DNA of 64,000 bases from Vanrija pseudolonga (taxonomy: Eukaryota; Basidiomycota; Tremellomycetes; Trichosporonales; Trichosporonaceae), in the NCBI RefSeq assembly GCF_020906515.1, contig NC_085851.1, positions 2,728,001-2,792,000 of the forward strand, in the 5' to 3' direction. Shown piece by piece: positions 21,777 to 32,247 of this stretch. The translations under genes and the position numbers were made by a program. The first letter of the stretch is position 1, and each line of letters starts with the position of its first letter. The notes under the pieces were generated by a model. It was not told the DNA's origin, ran no database searches, and worked only from the letters and a program-made list of their open reading frames with translations.

Positions 21777-23873
21777 GATGGTGATGTTGTTGTTGTTGTG
21801 AATGAGTGAGTGTGGGGGAAAGTGTCGATGGGTGCGATGGAGCAGGAGAGATATATGGAGATTGGCTCGAGTGTCTTTCGTATGCATCAGGAGTCAGCGT
21901 GGCTGCACCTCGTAGCCGCCTAGCCGGATGGGCCGGGTCACTCTGCCAGCCCTAGGCCAGCCATGACTGTGGGGCGCCAACGGGCCGGATGTGCTGCTGG
22001 GGTTGATCCCCTTTTCGCAGTTAACCGATGTACTCTGGGGCGGGCGCCGCAAAGTCATAATCCCTATTTGGCCTTTGGGCGGATTAGAAAGCGGGATTAG
22101 AAACCGCGGTAAAGTGTAATAGGCGGTAAAATGACCCGCGGTATGGTCGGTCTCGCCCGTAGACGCACCTCGCTGACCGCCAGTCATACAGTCATGATCC
22201 GCGCATCATCGAGACCGACCCGGACTGCCGGCAGGGTCCAGCCGTCACTTGCCGCCGGGCATGACTGGGGAGTCGCGTGGCAGGGCCAGTGTGGCACTCT
22301 TATAGCCGTGCTGGTTGCCGCGCCCTCGTGGCCCTTGGCGGCAGGCAATCCGCGGAAAAGGAGACTAAAAACTCGGCTGAGCCGGGGTAAGATATCCTCA
22401 GGGGGGGAGGGAATAAGTTTGGGAGTCCCGCGTGGGAATCGCGTGCGGGTCGCGTGGTAACCGATACTGCGCATACTCCACATCATTTCGCTTGTCACGT
22501 GATGTTCACCTCGCACGGTGACAGCCCATGCCGGACCCATGGATGGCGTTGGTGCGGGGGAGGCTGCGGGCGGTGAGGAGGAACCGGTAGACGTGTGCCG
22601 AGGGCTGCCAAACGACGCTAATTATGTGGGGCGGGACCAAATATGCCCTGCTGGCTGTGTTCGTCCACGGCGGCCACTGGCCACTCTGTAGCCGGGTACC
22701 CTCCGCGCCCACAGCCCAGCCAGCCAGGCAACAGCCGCGCCCTATGCCCACCTGCGCCCACCCACACGCACGCTCATTGTCCACGTTCCTCGGTCTTGGG
22801 CCGCGCCCAAAACCCAGCCAGCCAGCCAGGAGCCAGGCGCCAACCGCCGCGCCAGGCCGCTGCATGGACAATGTTCCCAAGATAAGATCCCTCTGGGCCC
22901 CACCCATTGACACCACCGCCGTCCAACCCACACCCATTGTAACGGAAAAAAGCCACCTCGGCTAGTTTGCGGCCAATGCTGCGTGCCATGGAACTAGTCA
23001 CCGTGGTTAGTAGAAGCCACTACGGCTGCTTGACTTGGTAGATCGACTGGCGCAGCGGTGGCCGTTGTTGCTGCTGCGTGGGCCGTAAAGAAGCATGAAT
23101 GCACAAACGCTTGCGTGGAATGCATTTTGCTCCTTTTTTTCTGGCAGGTTGTCGCACCGCCTGCCGCGGCCGCCGCAGTGACACGCGGTAACGTAGAGTG
23201 GGGGTGGTGGGGATATTATGCCCAGCAGATGTATGGTCGGTCACTATCAGCGCGTATACCCTTCATTAGGCGGGGGAGATAATCAGCCACCACCACCACC
23301 ACCCGACGCGGCTGGGGGCGGCGCTGCTCCGATGCGACTCCATGTCAATGGCAGGTGCTGGCCCAATCTCCCACGCGCCAAGCTTGGCTCTCTCCACGTG
23401 CGGGGTGGTTGCATGCATGTGCGTTGGAGGCTGAGGTGCGCCTCCGTGCATCATTTGCATGCACGATGATGATGAACATGGCTACATACAGCTTGTTGAT
23501 TCCGCGAAGCCCCGATGGAGCCGATTGCCCGGCCCTGAGCCAACTTCCCCAAAAGTCGAGATGGCACATCACCATGGATCACTATGGACCTTGCGTGGGC
23601 AGCCACTCGCAACCACTGTTAAAAGGTCCAAACCACACCACGGGACTTTGCTCGTCACCACGGTCACTCTAAAGCTCAGCTTTGGTTGCTCACACTCTCT
23701 CTTTCGCCACCGCCGACCTTTACTGTTCTCCGCGCGCAACAAACCGTCGCCGCCACCACCTCCGCCACCCACCTCTCTCGGAGCAGCCCCAACGCGAGAG
23801 GCAGCTGCCACAACCAGCCAAAAAAACGGCGCCAGACGTCATTCCACCCGAGCTGAACGAGAACGCCGCAGCC
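21777..23873. promoter_or_regulatory. 2.1-kb divergent intergenic region, acyl-CoA dehydrogenase / OLE1
   Basis: Separates two divergently transcribed fatty-acid genes. It contains the palindrome TCACGTGA at 22495-22502, a bHLH-type site, and CAGC-rich imperfect repeats around 22700-22860. Several open frames of 100-150 codons occur but have tryptophan/glycine- or proline-driven compositions and no recognisable domain. The length suggests extensive regulation of OLE1; a non-coding transcript cannot be excluded. Confidence 0.45.
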
Positions 23874-25524
23874 ATGTCCGCTGTCCCCCAGACGCCGCCT
23901 GCCAAGGTGGTCAACGAGCTTGACCCCGAGGCCGACGACTTCCAGACGCCCGACAACTACGTCACGAAGACGGTGCAGAACCAGAAGCGCCTGCCCCCCA
24001 TCACGTGGAGCAACCTCCTTTCCAACATTCAGTGGATTTCCACGCTCGCCCTGACGATCCCGCCCGCGCTGGCCATCTACGGCCTTCGTACCACTCCTCT
24101 GCTCTGGAAGACGTTTGCCTGGTCGTGAGTAGGAGCGCGTGTAACCGCCAATGTGGCACTCTTAGCTGACCCCCGCCAGTGTCGTCTACTACTTCATCAC
24201 CGGTCTCGGCATCACTGCCGGTTACCACCGTCTCTGGGCCCACCGCTCGTACAACGCTTCCAAGCCTCTCCAGGTCGGCCTCGCGCTCGCCGGCGCCGGC
24301 TCGGTCCAGGGCTCGATCAAGTGGTGGTCGCGCGGCCACCGCGCCCACCACCGCTACACCGACACCAAGCTCGACCCCTACTCGGCCCACGAGGGCTTCT
24401 GGTGGGCTCACATGGGCTGGATGCTCGTCAAGCCCCGCGGAAAGATCGGTGTCGCCGACATCTCGGACCTGAACAAGAGCCCCGTCGTCCGCTGGCAGCA
24501 CAACAACTATGTCATCCTCATGGTCTTCATGGGCCTCGTCTTCCCCACGCTTGTTGCCGGCCTCGGCTGGGGCGACTGGGCTGGTGGCTTCTTCTTTGCC
24601 GGCGCCGCCCGTCTCGTCTTTGTCCACCACTCGACCTTCTGCGTCAACTCGCTCGCCCACTGGCTCGGTGAGACCCCCTTCGACAACAAGCACACCCCCA
24701 AGGACCACTTCATCACGGCCCTTGTTACCGTCGGCGAGGGCTACCACAACTTCCACCACCAGTTCCCCATGGACTTCCGCAACGCCATCAAGTGGTACCA
24801 GTACGACCCCACTAAGTGGTTCATCTGGACCATGTCCAAGCTCGGCCTTGCTTCGCACCTCAAGAAGTTCCCTGACAACGAGATCAAGAAGGGCCAGTAC
24901 ACCATGAAGCTCCAGGTTCTCCAGGAGCAGTCCAAGGAGATCAAGTGGCCCGTCCACTCCAACGACCTGCCCGTCATCTCGTGGGAGGACTTCAAGGCCG
25001 AGGCCAAGGAGCGCTCTCTTGTCGCCATCCACGGTTTCATCCACGACGTCTCTTCGTTTATCGAGGACCACCCCGGAGGTGCCCACCTCCTCAAGAAGGC
25101 TATCGGCACTGACGCGACCACTGCCTTCTTCGGCGGTGTCTACGACCACTCGAACGCTGCCCACAACCTGCTTGCCATGATGCGCGTCGGTATCCTCGAC
25201 GGCGGCATGGAGGTCGAGCACCTCAAGCTCCAGGGCCTCCGCCGCAACCTCTCGTCGGCCTCGCTCGAGTCGGGTGTCTCGTCCGCCTCGTCGGTTTCCG
25301 TCAAGTCGATCCTCTCCGAGGTCGAGCAGATCGAGAACCACAAGCCGGTCTACCAGCCCGTCGCCCTCGTGTCCAACCCCTACACCTTCAACATTCCTCC
25401 CTCGGAGAAGTACCGCATCATCCAGTCGACGCCCGAGGTCCGCCCCACTGTTCTCTCGCGCCTCAACTCGCAGGTCAACTCGCGCGCGGGCTCGCGCCCT
25501 GTTTCGCCTCCTCTCTCTCCTTGA
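23874..25524 (+). CDS. OLE1: Stearoyl-CoA (delta-9) desaturase with C-terminal cytochrome b5
   Basis: Makes palmitoleic and oleic acid from the saturated acyl-CoAs in the ER membrane. Exons are 23874-24124 and 24180-25524, giving 531 residues. The three histidine boxes of the di-iron site are HRLWAH (100-105), HRAHH (137-141) and HNFHH (273-277). Four hydrophobic helices flank them. A cytochrome b5 domain with the haem-ligand motif HPGG (381-384) is fused at the C-terminus, as in fungal Ole1, and supplies electrons. A Ser-rich tail of about 100 residues follows and is likely cytosolic. The intron falls within the second hydrophobic segment. The start at 23874 is the first ATG of the frame and has a good context (GCCATG). 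Identity is firm. Confidence 0.97.
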
Positions 25525-26037
25525 TTATCTCTCGCAACTCGCTTGTGAATAGAAAGAACAGTCGTGTTCGGGTCAGAGCTCGATTCCTGTTTCGTTGGTA
25601 GCATCATTACATTATCATCCCCCTCCCCACCCTTGCATCAAATCAATCCACACACTGCCCTCTTTGGGGCACCGCTTTATAGCCAATTTCCTTTGTATCA
25701 CTGTTGCTCTACACGAGCTTATGCAGATGTGAATACGTGAGACGTGAAGGAAGTTGCTGCGAATGAGTGCTGCAGTCGATGTTTTCTTGCATGGATACAT
25801 TGCTTCGGTCTGCGTGGGTCAGGGGAGGCTGCTGGCTGGCTGCCAGTTTGCCACACACACATTTTGCCACCAGAATGATCGATCAGCACGACTTACTACT
25901 ACCTGACGTAACTGCTCAGTCCACCCACCCGTCACCCACCACCACCCACCGCGACCAGCAGCGACCACAATCTCTCCGACCACCGCAACATTATCAACCT
26001 TTGAAACAACACATACACCACCTCCACATCATACACA
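25525..26037. other. Intergenic, OLE1 3' flank and HECT ligase promoter
   Basis: This 513-bp gap holds a tandem-gene boundary: 3' UTR of the desaturase, then an AC-rich leader (CACCACC runs) before the ligase start. No gene is seen. Confidence 0.45.
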
Positions 26038-29000
26038 ATGTGGAACCCAGACGGCAGCGGCAGGCATGCCCCCGTCAACCTGTCCACCCACTCGTCGTCG
26101 TCGTCCTCGGCGCTCCTCAACAACATCCGCGCAGAGCGCACCGCCCGCGAGGAGCAGCGCAAGCGCGAGGCGGCCGCGACCGTGATCCAGAGCCTGTGGC
26201 GGGGCCGGTCCGCCGCCGCGCGCGTGCAGAACGAGCTGCTCGACGCGTTCGAGCGTGGCCAGTTCCCCTCCGTCGAGCGCGGGGTACGCGCGCTCGTCGT
26301 CCTCCTCGGCCAGGACAGGCCAGCGACACGCCAACGCGTAGGCAAGATCCTCGAGGCGTGGACCACGGCCGCGCGCCAGGTCGATGGTGCGTGCGACGCA
26401 GTGTGAGCGGTACTGACGATATCAGGTGCAGGACACCCGGCGTTCGCGGCAGGCCTCACGGACCCAGAGTACTTGCTCGTCTTTGCGCTCGTGTGCGCCA
26501 GGATACTCGGCTTCGTCAGCGGCAGTCCTCGGTGAGCTCGGAGCGTTACAGCGGCGCTGACAGTGCAGGACGCAGCTCGCTGCCCATCTCTTATCGTCAC
26601 TCGACGCCTTCTTGGAACCCGCAGCCTGGGGCGCAGTGCCAGATGCTCAGAGGGCGGCCTTTGTGACGGTGCTCGCGTCACAACAATGGGTCGAGACGGG
26701 CGTCAAGGTGTTGAAGGACCTCGTCGCCGCGAGCGTAGGTGTGGTGTTGCTATCCGTCGCTGACCTGCCAGCTCCCGAAGAGGAAGCACGCTTCCCTACA
26801 GCCTCTGGTGCGACTGCTGACGCCGGCGATCCTCCCGATAACGACAGACTCACCGTTTGTTCCACCACTCGTTAACGTCCTCCTCGCTGTGCCGTCCCTC
26901 GCGTCGTCAATCCCCATCACTTCGGTCCCCTACCTGTCCACGCATCTCGCATTATTCTCCGCCCTCCTGCCAGCAGCCGCGGCAAATCCTGAGCTCCTGT
27001 CACAAAATGGTCTTGCGACAGAGCTCGGCCGTACCCACTTCCTTGCCAACCTGGCCACCTTTGGAATCAACGGCGGCTTGCTGGCGCGAAACGGTCGTCA
27101 GGGGATGACCGACTGGATGAAGGTCGTCGGGACTGTCATCGGGACACTGGGTGAGGGCTGGGGCCAGTGGGTCGAGCGCGCCGGCGCCACGGGAGCTGCA
27201 GGTGCACACACGCGTGCTCTCGCTCGTGCAGCCGAGACCATCGACAGCGACGACGAGGCAGGCGACGGCCGCAAAGTTCACCGACCAGTACTCCCCGCCA
27301 GCGTCAGCACCAAGCTGCTCCTCCTCACCTCCTCAGACCAGCTGGCCACCCTGGCCTCATTCGTGCTCAACTCGACTTCTCCCGGCCTGCTCGGTGACTT
27401 TGCCGACTTTGTTCTCGGTATTCTGAAGGCCTTTAGGGGATCGACCAGATGGGAGGCAACATTGGACGCCGTGCTCGAGGGGAAGCGTGGTCGTGCGTCC
27501 GTCAAGCAACTGTGGCGTGAAGGCGTTCGCGGAAAGTGGGACAGCTCGCGACGAGGATGGGACAATTGGCAGCAAAGTGGGTTGTGAAGCCGTGTGTAGT
27601 TACTGACACTCTCTAGATCCAAACACCTCAGTTCTGCTACTACTATCCCACGTCTACTCCCACTTCCTCCTTCTGGCTCCCGACGACGAGTTTTTCGAGT
27701 CGCAGAGCAACCCCCTCTCGCTCGACGAGGTCAAGGAACTGTCGACGATATGGCGCGACTTGGCATTCTGGGGTTACATGAACGGCGTGGCCGAGCATCC
27801 TTCCAGCACCAGCGGTACCGACGAGGTCCGGTCCTTATTCACGCGAGCTGTCACTCGTGTCGCTGAGAGGAAGTAGGTGTCTGCTAATGTGACAACGCTG
27901 ACCCCGCAGTGCGAGGCGCAAGTTTGCCCCCGACAACTTCTGGGTCATGCAGACGGATCTGCAGGGATTCGTGGAGGCAGTCAAGTGAGTGCAGCGTGTG
28001 GATCTCATCTAATCCTCACAGAGACGAAGACCACGTGCTCAGCGGCGAGTCAGAGGAGCACCAGGAAGGGCCTCGCTACCGCCCACGGCACCTGTCGCGC
28101 CGCCAGCTTGCATTCAGCTCGCCTCGCATCGGCCTCCTCAACAACCTGCCCATGGCGATTCCGTTCGGCACGCGACTCCAAGTATTCCGCGAGTTTGTGC
28201 GAGCTGACCAGGAACGCCTGGGTATCTCACGCTATGACCGGCGAACTCGACACAAGGCCACGATTCGCCGAACCAACCTCGCCGAGGATGGATTCCGGCA
28301 GCTGAATCGACTCGGCCCGGCGCTCAAGGGCACGATCGAGATCAGCTTTGTCGACAAGTGGGGCCAGGAGGAGGCTGGTATCGACGGCGGTGGCCTGTTC
28401 AAGGAGTTCTTGACGGAGATGTCCAAGGAGGCGTTTGACACGGAGCGTGGCCTGTGGTTGGCGAACAACAGCAACGAGCTGTATCCCAACCCGCACTCGT
28501 ACTCGACCGAGTCTCACCAGCTGCAGTGGTATGGCTTCGTGAGTGTTACAGCAATCCTGCAGAGCTGACATCAGATTGGCCGTGTCCTAGGCAAGGCGCT
28601 TTACGAGGACATTCTTGTCGACGTGACCTTTGCTGGCTTCTTTTGTGAGTTGACCTGCATGTCCAGCCGCTAACTCCCCAGTGGCCAAGTGGCTCGGTCG
28701 CCAGTCGTACCTCGACGACCTCGCATCCCTCGACCGCGAGCTGTACAACGGCCTGGTCAAGCTCAAGAACCTGCCCAACCCCGAGGACCTGGAACTCTAC
28801 TTTACCGTCACCGAGGACGATTTCGGCGTCGCGAGGAGCGTCGACCTGGTGCCCGGTGGCTCGGACATTGCCGTCACTGCCGCCAACCGGCACGAGTACA
28901 TCCAGCTCGTGTGCAAGTACAAGCTTGACAGGCAGATTGCACAGCAGAGCAGGGCATTCTTCTCGGGCCTGTCCGACATTATCGACCCGACATGGCTGCG

Positions 29001-29388
29001 CATGTTTGACCAGCAGGAGCTGGCTCAGCTTCTCGGCGGCGAGGAGACGCCAATCGACCTGACCGACCTGCGCCAGCATGCGCAGGTGACGGGCTACGAA
29101 GACGGGTACACGCCGCAGCTGTTCTGGAAGGTGGTCGCGGGCTTCACTCAGGAGGAGCGGCGCTCGCTCTTGAGGTTTGTGACGGGCTGCTCGCGCCCGC
29201 CGCTGCTGGGCTTTGGGTACCTCAACCCTGGCTTTGCGATTCGCAACGGCGGCGCGGACACGGAGCGGCTGCCGACTGCGTCGTCGTGCGCCAACCTGCT
29301 CAAGCTGCCCGACTACAAGAATGAGCGTGTACTGCGGACCAAGCTACTGCAGGCGATCAACAGTGGCGCGGGCTTCGACATGAGCTAG
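26038..29388 (+). CDS. HUL5: HECT E3 ubiquitin ligase, HUL5/UBE3C type
   Basis: Catalyses ubiquitin transfer through a thioester; the family extends chains on proteasome-bound and misfolded proteins. Nine exons, 26038-26386, 26426-26531, 26569-26734, 26772-27576, 27617-27872, 27910-27984, 28022-28538, 28575-28644 and 28682-29388, join in frame to 1016 residues (yeast Hul5 is about 910, human UBE3C 1083). An IQ-like motif near residues 45-65 (AAATVIQSLWRGRSAAAR) is diagnostic of this subfamily. The HECT domain occupies roughly the last 370 residues: EAGIDGGGLFKEFL, GRVLGKALYE and the catalytic Cys984 in SCANLLKLPDY near the C-terminus. The N-terminal half is helical and unassigned. The start has an ACACAATG context. 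The symbol is by family; HUL4-type alternatives lack the N-terminal IQ motif. Confidence 0.93.
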
Positions 29389-29568
29389 AGGGTGGACGGG
29401 GTTGTGAGGGTTGATTGTTGTGTGTAGTTGTAGAAGAGCTAGATAGCATGTTGGCGGGGTATGCAGGCATAGGAATTGTTTCACGGTGGTCAAGATGCTA
29501 CATTGGTCGGTACAACAGGTCGCTCTATAATCTATGGTTGTCTAGGGGGTTTGCGAGGTTGGGCCAGG

Positions 29569-30105
29569 TTAGACCTGCTCGCCGCAACGACGGCAGACGA
29601 TGCCCTTGTCGCACTTGTGCGCGTCGTGGCCGTCGCGCGCGCAGGTGGCCGCAGCTTCGGACCGACGGCGGGGGACGACGTCGTCATGGCTGGGCGGGAG
29701 GGCGTCGGCGTCGGGGGCGTCGGCAATGTCGTCCTCGGCGTAGGCATAAGCCTTGGCCTTGTGGTCGCTGGCCGAAGCAGGCTCGGGAGCGTACGCCGGC
29801 GCCTGGACAGCAGCGTAGTTTGACGGCCCCGCGCGCGCAGAGGGAAGAGCAGAGCCATACGTCCCGTCCCACCCGGCGCCGTGGTACGTGGCATATGCGT
29901 ACTCGCGGGGCGGGGTGGTGCGCGCGTTGCGCGCGGCGGAGGGCGCGTCGGTGGGCGACGACGAGTTGGAGGACGAGTTGGCGTTGGAGGACGAGGATGA
30001 CGACGCCGAGCCGACGAGCGAGCCGATCGCCGTCACGACTGCTGCGGCGTGCGCGCGGCGCCTGGCGCGGCGGCGGCGGTGCATGGGGCCGATGACTGGG
30101 ATCAT
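29569..30105 (-). CDS. Orphan protein with Ser-rich segment and Cys/His tail
   Basis: A single-exon frame of 178 residues. The N-terminus carries an Arg-rich patch (RRRRARRRAH), then a weakly hydrophobic stretch (AAVVTAIGSLVGSA), then a run of Ser/Asn. The middle is Tyr/Ala/Pro-rich. The last 24 residues are strikingly different: Cys-x9-Cys-x6-Cys-x2-Cys with two histidines between the first two cysteines (CARDGHDAHKCDK…CRRCGE), a possible small zinc knuckle. No known family is recognised. The start is supported by a leader rich in AAC/ACC just upstream on the minus strand. It converges on the HECT ligase gene with a 180-bp gap. Existence is moderately supported, mainly by the ordered tail at the very end of the frame. 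Confidence 0.55.
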   Translation of the reverse strand: MIPVIGPMHRRRRARRRAHAAAVVTAIGSLVGSASSSSSSNANSSSNSSSPTDAPSAARNARTTPPREYAYATYHGAGWDGTYGSALPSARAGPSNYAAVQAPAYAPEPASASDHKAKAYAYAEDDIADAPDADALPPSHDDVVPRRRSEAAATCARDGHDAHKCDKGIVCRRCGEQV

Positions 30106-30156
30106 TGTGGGGGGTGGGTGGGTGCGTGTGAGGTCGCGCTGGTGTGGTGGTGCTGC

Positions 30157-30190
<34 letters not shown>

Positions 30191-30197
30191 GTTGTTA
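30157..30197. repeat. GTT trinucleotide microsatellite
   Basis: About 13 near-perfect GTT units, interrupted once by GTC. They lie about 50 bp upstream of the minus-strand orphan start, so would be an AAC-rich stretch of its leader or promoter. Confidence 0.9.
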
Positions 30198-32180
30198 TTG
30201 ATGCAAGAGCTCTCCCCCCTCGATACTTAAATGCATCGATAAATGCCAGACGCGCACATCCCACGCCGATAGCGGTGCAGTCGGGCCAACTTGACGCATT
30301 ATCGGCCCGCGTGGCTCGGCAGCCTCGGCTACCTGCCGCCAGCGGCAGAGCAGGAGGCGTGAAATCGCCGTGTCGGTGACGCAACGCGCTGCTGCTCGCT
30401 ACGCCGTGCATCGCTTTCCGCGCGGCGTGTGTCCGCGGCGGGCGGGCGGGCGGGCGACGCGATACTCTGTCTAACAGCGCAGCATACAATATACAGCAGG
30501 TACACACATACATTATACATGGTTTGAACTGGCTGAACCCCGTCGTGACACGACGGACTTTGAGAGGTTTTCTGGTCGCGCTGGTCTGGTCGATGAAACA
30601 AAAAAATTGTGGAGCAGCCCGCACGTGAGTTGCCTCGCTCGCTCCATCTCACGGCCTGGCGGACGGCAGCCCAGCTCTCGCCGACTTGCACGGCCGAGTC
30701 TCGTGGGCGATAAAGCCCGAGTCAGAGGACAGCTTTGTTGGTGCTCGAGCGCTCGGCCTTTTCGTACGCGTACGGCGACTGGATTCAGCATTGCACTGCC
30801 TAGGGCTAGCCGGCTTGGTCGGCGTCTACGCGACGTAAATCAGCTAGCTGCTTGGGTTGAGGGTTCGGGATCAGCAGGTGGGGCTCGGTTGAGGTCTGGG
30901 CTCGCTCGGGGGGCCTTCAACGGGGGTATGTATGCAGCGGAGCGACATGCATGTGCGACGTTATCTACTGCATTCCCTTGCTTTGGACGTGGATGGCGCC
31001 AGGCAGCGTCCAAGCGAAGGGCATCATTGTCCCAACTCCAACTGCAAGGGTGGGGCGAAGCAAACATTGATTGGCCTGGTGCCGGGCTCGTGCGCCGGCC
31101 GTGCGGCACTCCCCCAGTGTCAGTCAGTCTGCGTGACAAAGGCAAAAAGGAACAAGCATGTCAGGCGGCGGCTTGCGGGTCCGCCGTGCGCCAACCAGGC
31201 GGGAGGAGTTTCAGGGCGGCTCCGTCTCTGCAGGACACGACGCTCTCTCGCTCGGGACGAGGGGTGGGGTGGGGGGGCGGGGGGGTTTCTGCCCTCGCCT
31301 CTTGGCCAATACTATGTACTTTCGCAAGACAGGTGGAGCTTGGCACCCGCAGGGCAGCCTACATACGACACAGGGCGTAATTTGCTTGCGAGGGACATAT
31401 ACATACTCGCTGAATCGAAGGTGCAGCGCCGTTTCACCTTGCCCGCGGACGGAAGGAAGAGTGGACGCGCGCGAGTGTGGCAGGGACGTGGCGCACCCGC
31501 GGCCCTTGTTTTGTTTTCTCGGTGTGGAGCAGCCAGGCAGCAAAAATGTGCCGAGAGCCGTGGAGAGGGACAGGTCGGGCGGTGGTGCATTTAGTGTCAG
31601 CGTCGTTGACTCTAGGTACGCCAGGCGAGGGGAGTAAGTACATACTTGCGTTGCATGCGTGCAGCCGAGCTGTCCGTCTGCAAGCTTTTTTCTTCTCTCG
31701 CTCGCGCCGACTGCGTGCCGGGGGTGTACGCAGAGGCAGACGAGCTGCCGCAAACAGTAGCAACACAGCAGCAACGCAATTTTCTGCCCCGCCGAGAGAT
31801 TATCGCAGGGATGACTTGTGTACAGGGAAGCGCGGCCAAGTGACAAGTAACCGAAGTCAACGAGGCGCCAATGCCAAGCAAAGCGTGCGCTGCGGTGCGC
31901 TCCCTCCCTCCTTTGGTGCCTCCCTCCCCCCTCCCTCCCTCGCTCCCTCGGTGCGTCGCGGATTACGCACCTTTGTACCTCGGCCCGCCGCACCATTCAG
32001 ACATGAGGGGACAAAGGTACCTACCCCCCCACGGGATGAACTTGCGACGGCAGTGCCAGGCGGCAGGGCAGCCTCGGCGCCGCACCGCGTGTATGTGGTC
32101 GTGCGTGTGCAGTGCAGCTCCAAGCCAACCAGTTCACTCCGAGCAGCAAGTACATAGCAATGCATCATCGTGTCTCGATT

Positions 32181-32230
32181 CGTCTCGTCTCGTCTCGTCT
32201 CGTCTCGTCTCGTCTCGTCTCGTCTCGTCT
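32181..32230. repeat. CGTCT pentanucleotide array (10 copies)
   Basis: Ten perfect head-to-tail CGTCT units end 17 bp before the start codon of the GT31-like gene, so the array lies in its pyrimidine-rich leader or core promoter. Confidence 0.95.
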
Positions 32231-32247
32231 CACCACCTTCCTCTATA

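Larger units (their letters stand above)
30106..32247. other. 2.1-kb gene-poor intergenic region with simple repeats
   Basis: Lies between the orphan gene (-) and the GT31-like gene (+). It contains a GTT microsatellite near its left end, a CTCC-rich tract at about 31905-31955 and a CGTCT array at its right end. Open frames up to 261 codons occur on both strands but overlap each other in several frames and have no domain-like content. No gene is supported. Confidence 0.45.

Noticed and set aside
22506-22937. Minus-strand open frame of 143 codons in the dehydrogenase/desaturase gap
   Set aside because: It is Trp/Gly-rich from CAGC-type repeats and has no start context, domain or splice partner.
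24001-25341. Minus-strand open frame of 446 codons
   Set aside because: It lies antisense to the desaturase coding exon and is Val/Asp/Gly-rich, as expected for a codon-bias shadow.
31211-31996. Minus-strand open frame of 261 codons upstream of the GT31-like gene
   Set aside because: It overlaps several equally long frames on the other strand and shows no protein-like pattern.
32161-32247. Coding extension of the GT31-like protein through the CGTCT array
   Set aside because: The frame is open, but no ATG precedes the array and the type II anchor follows normally from the ATG at 32248.
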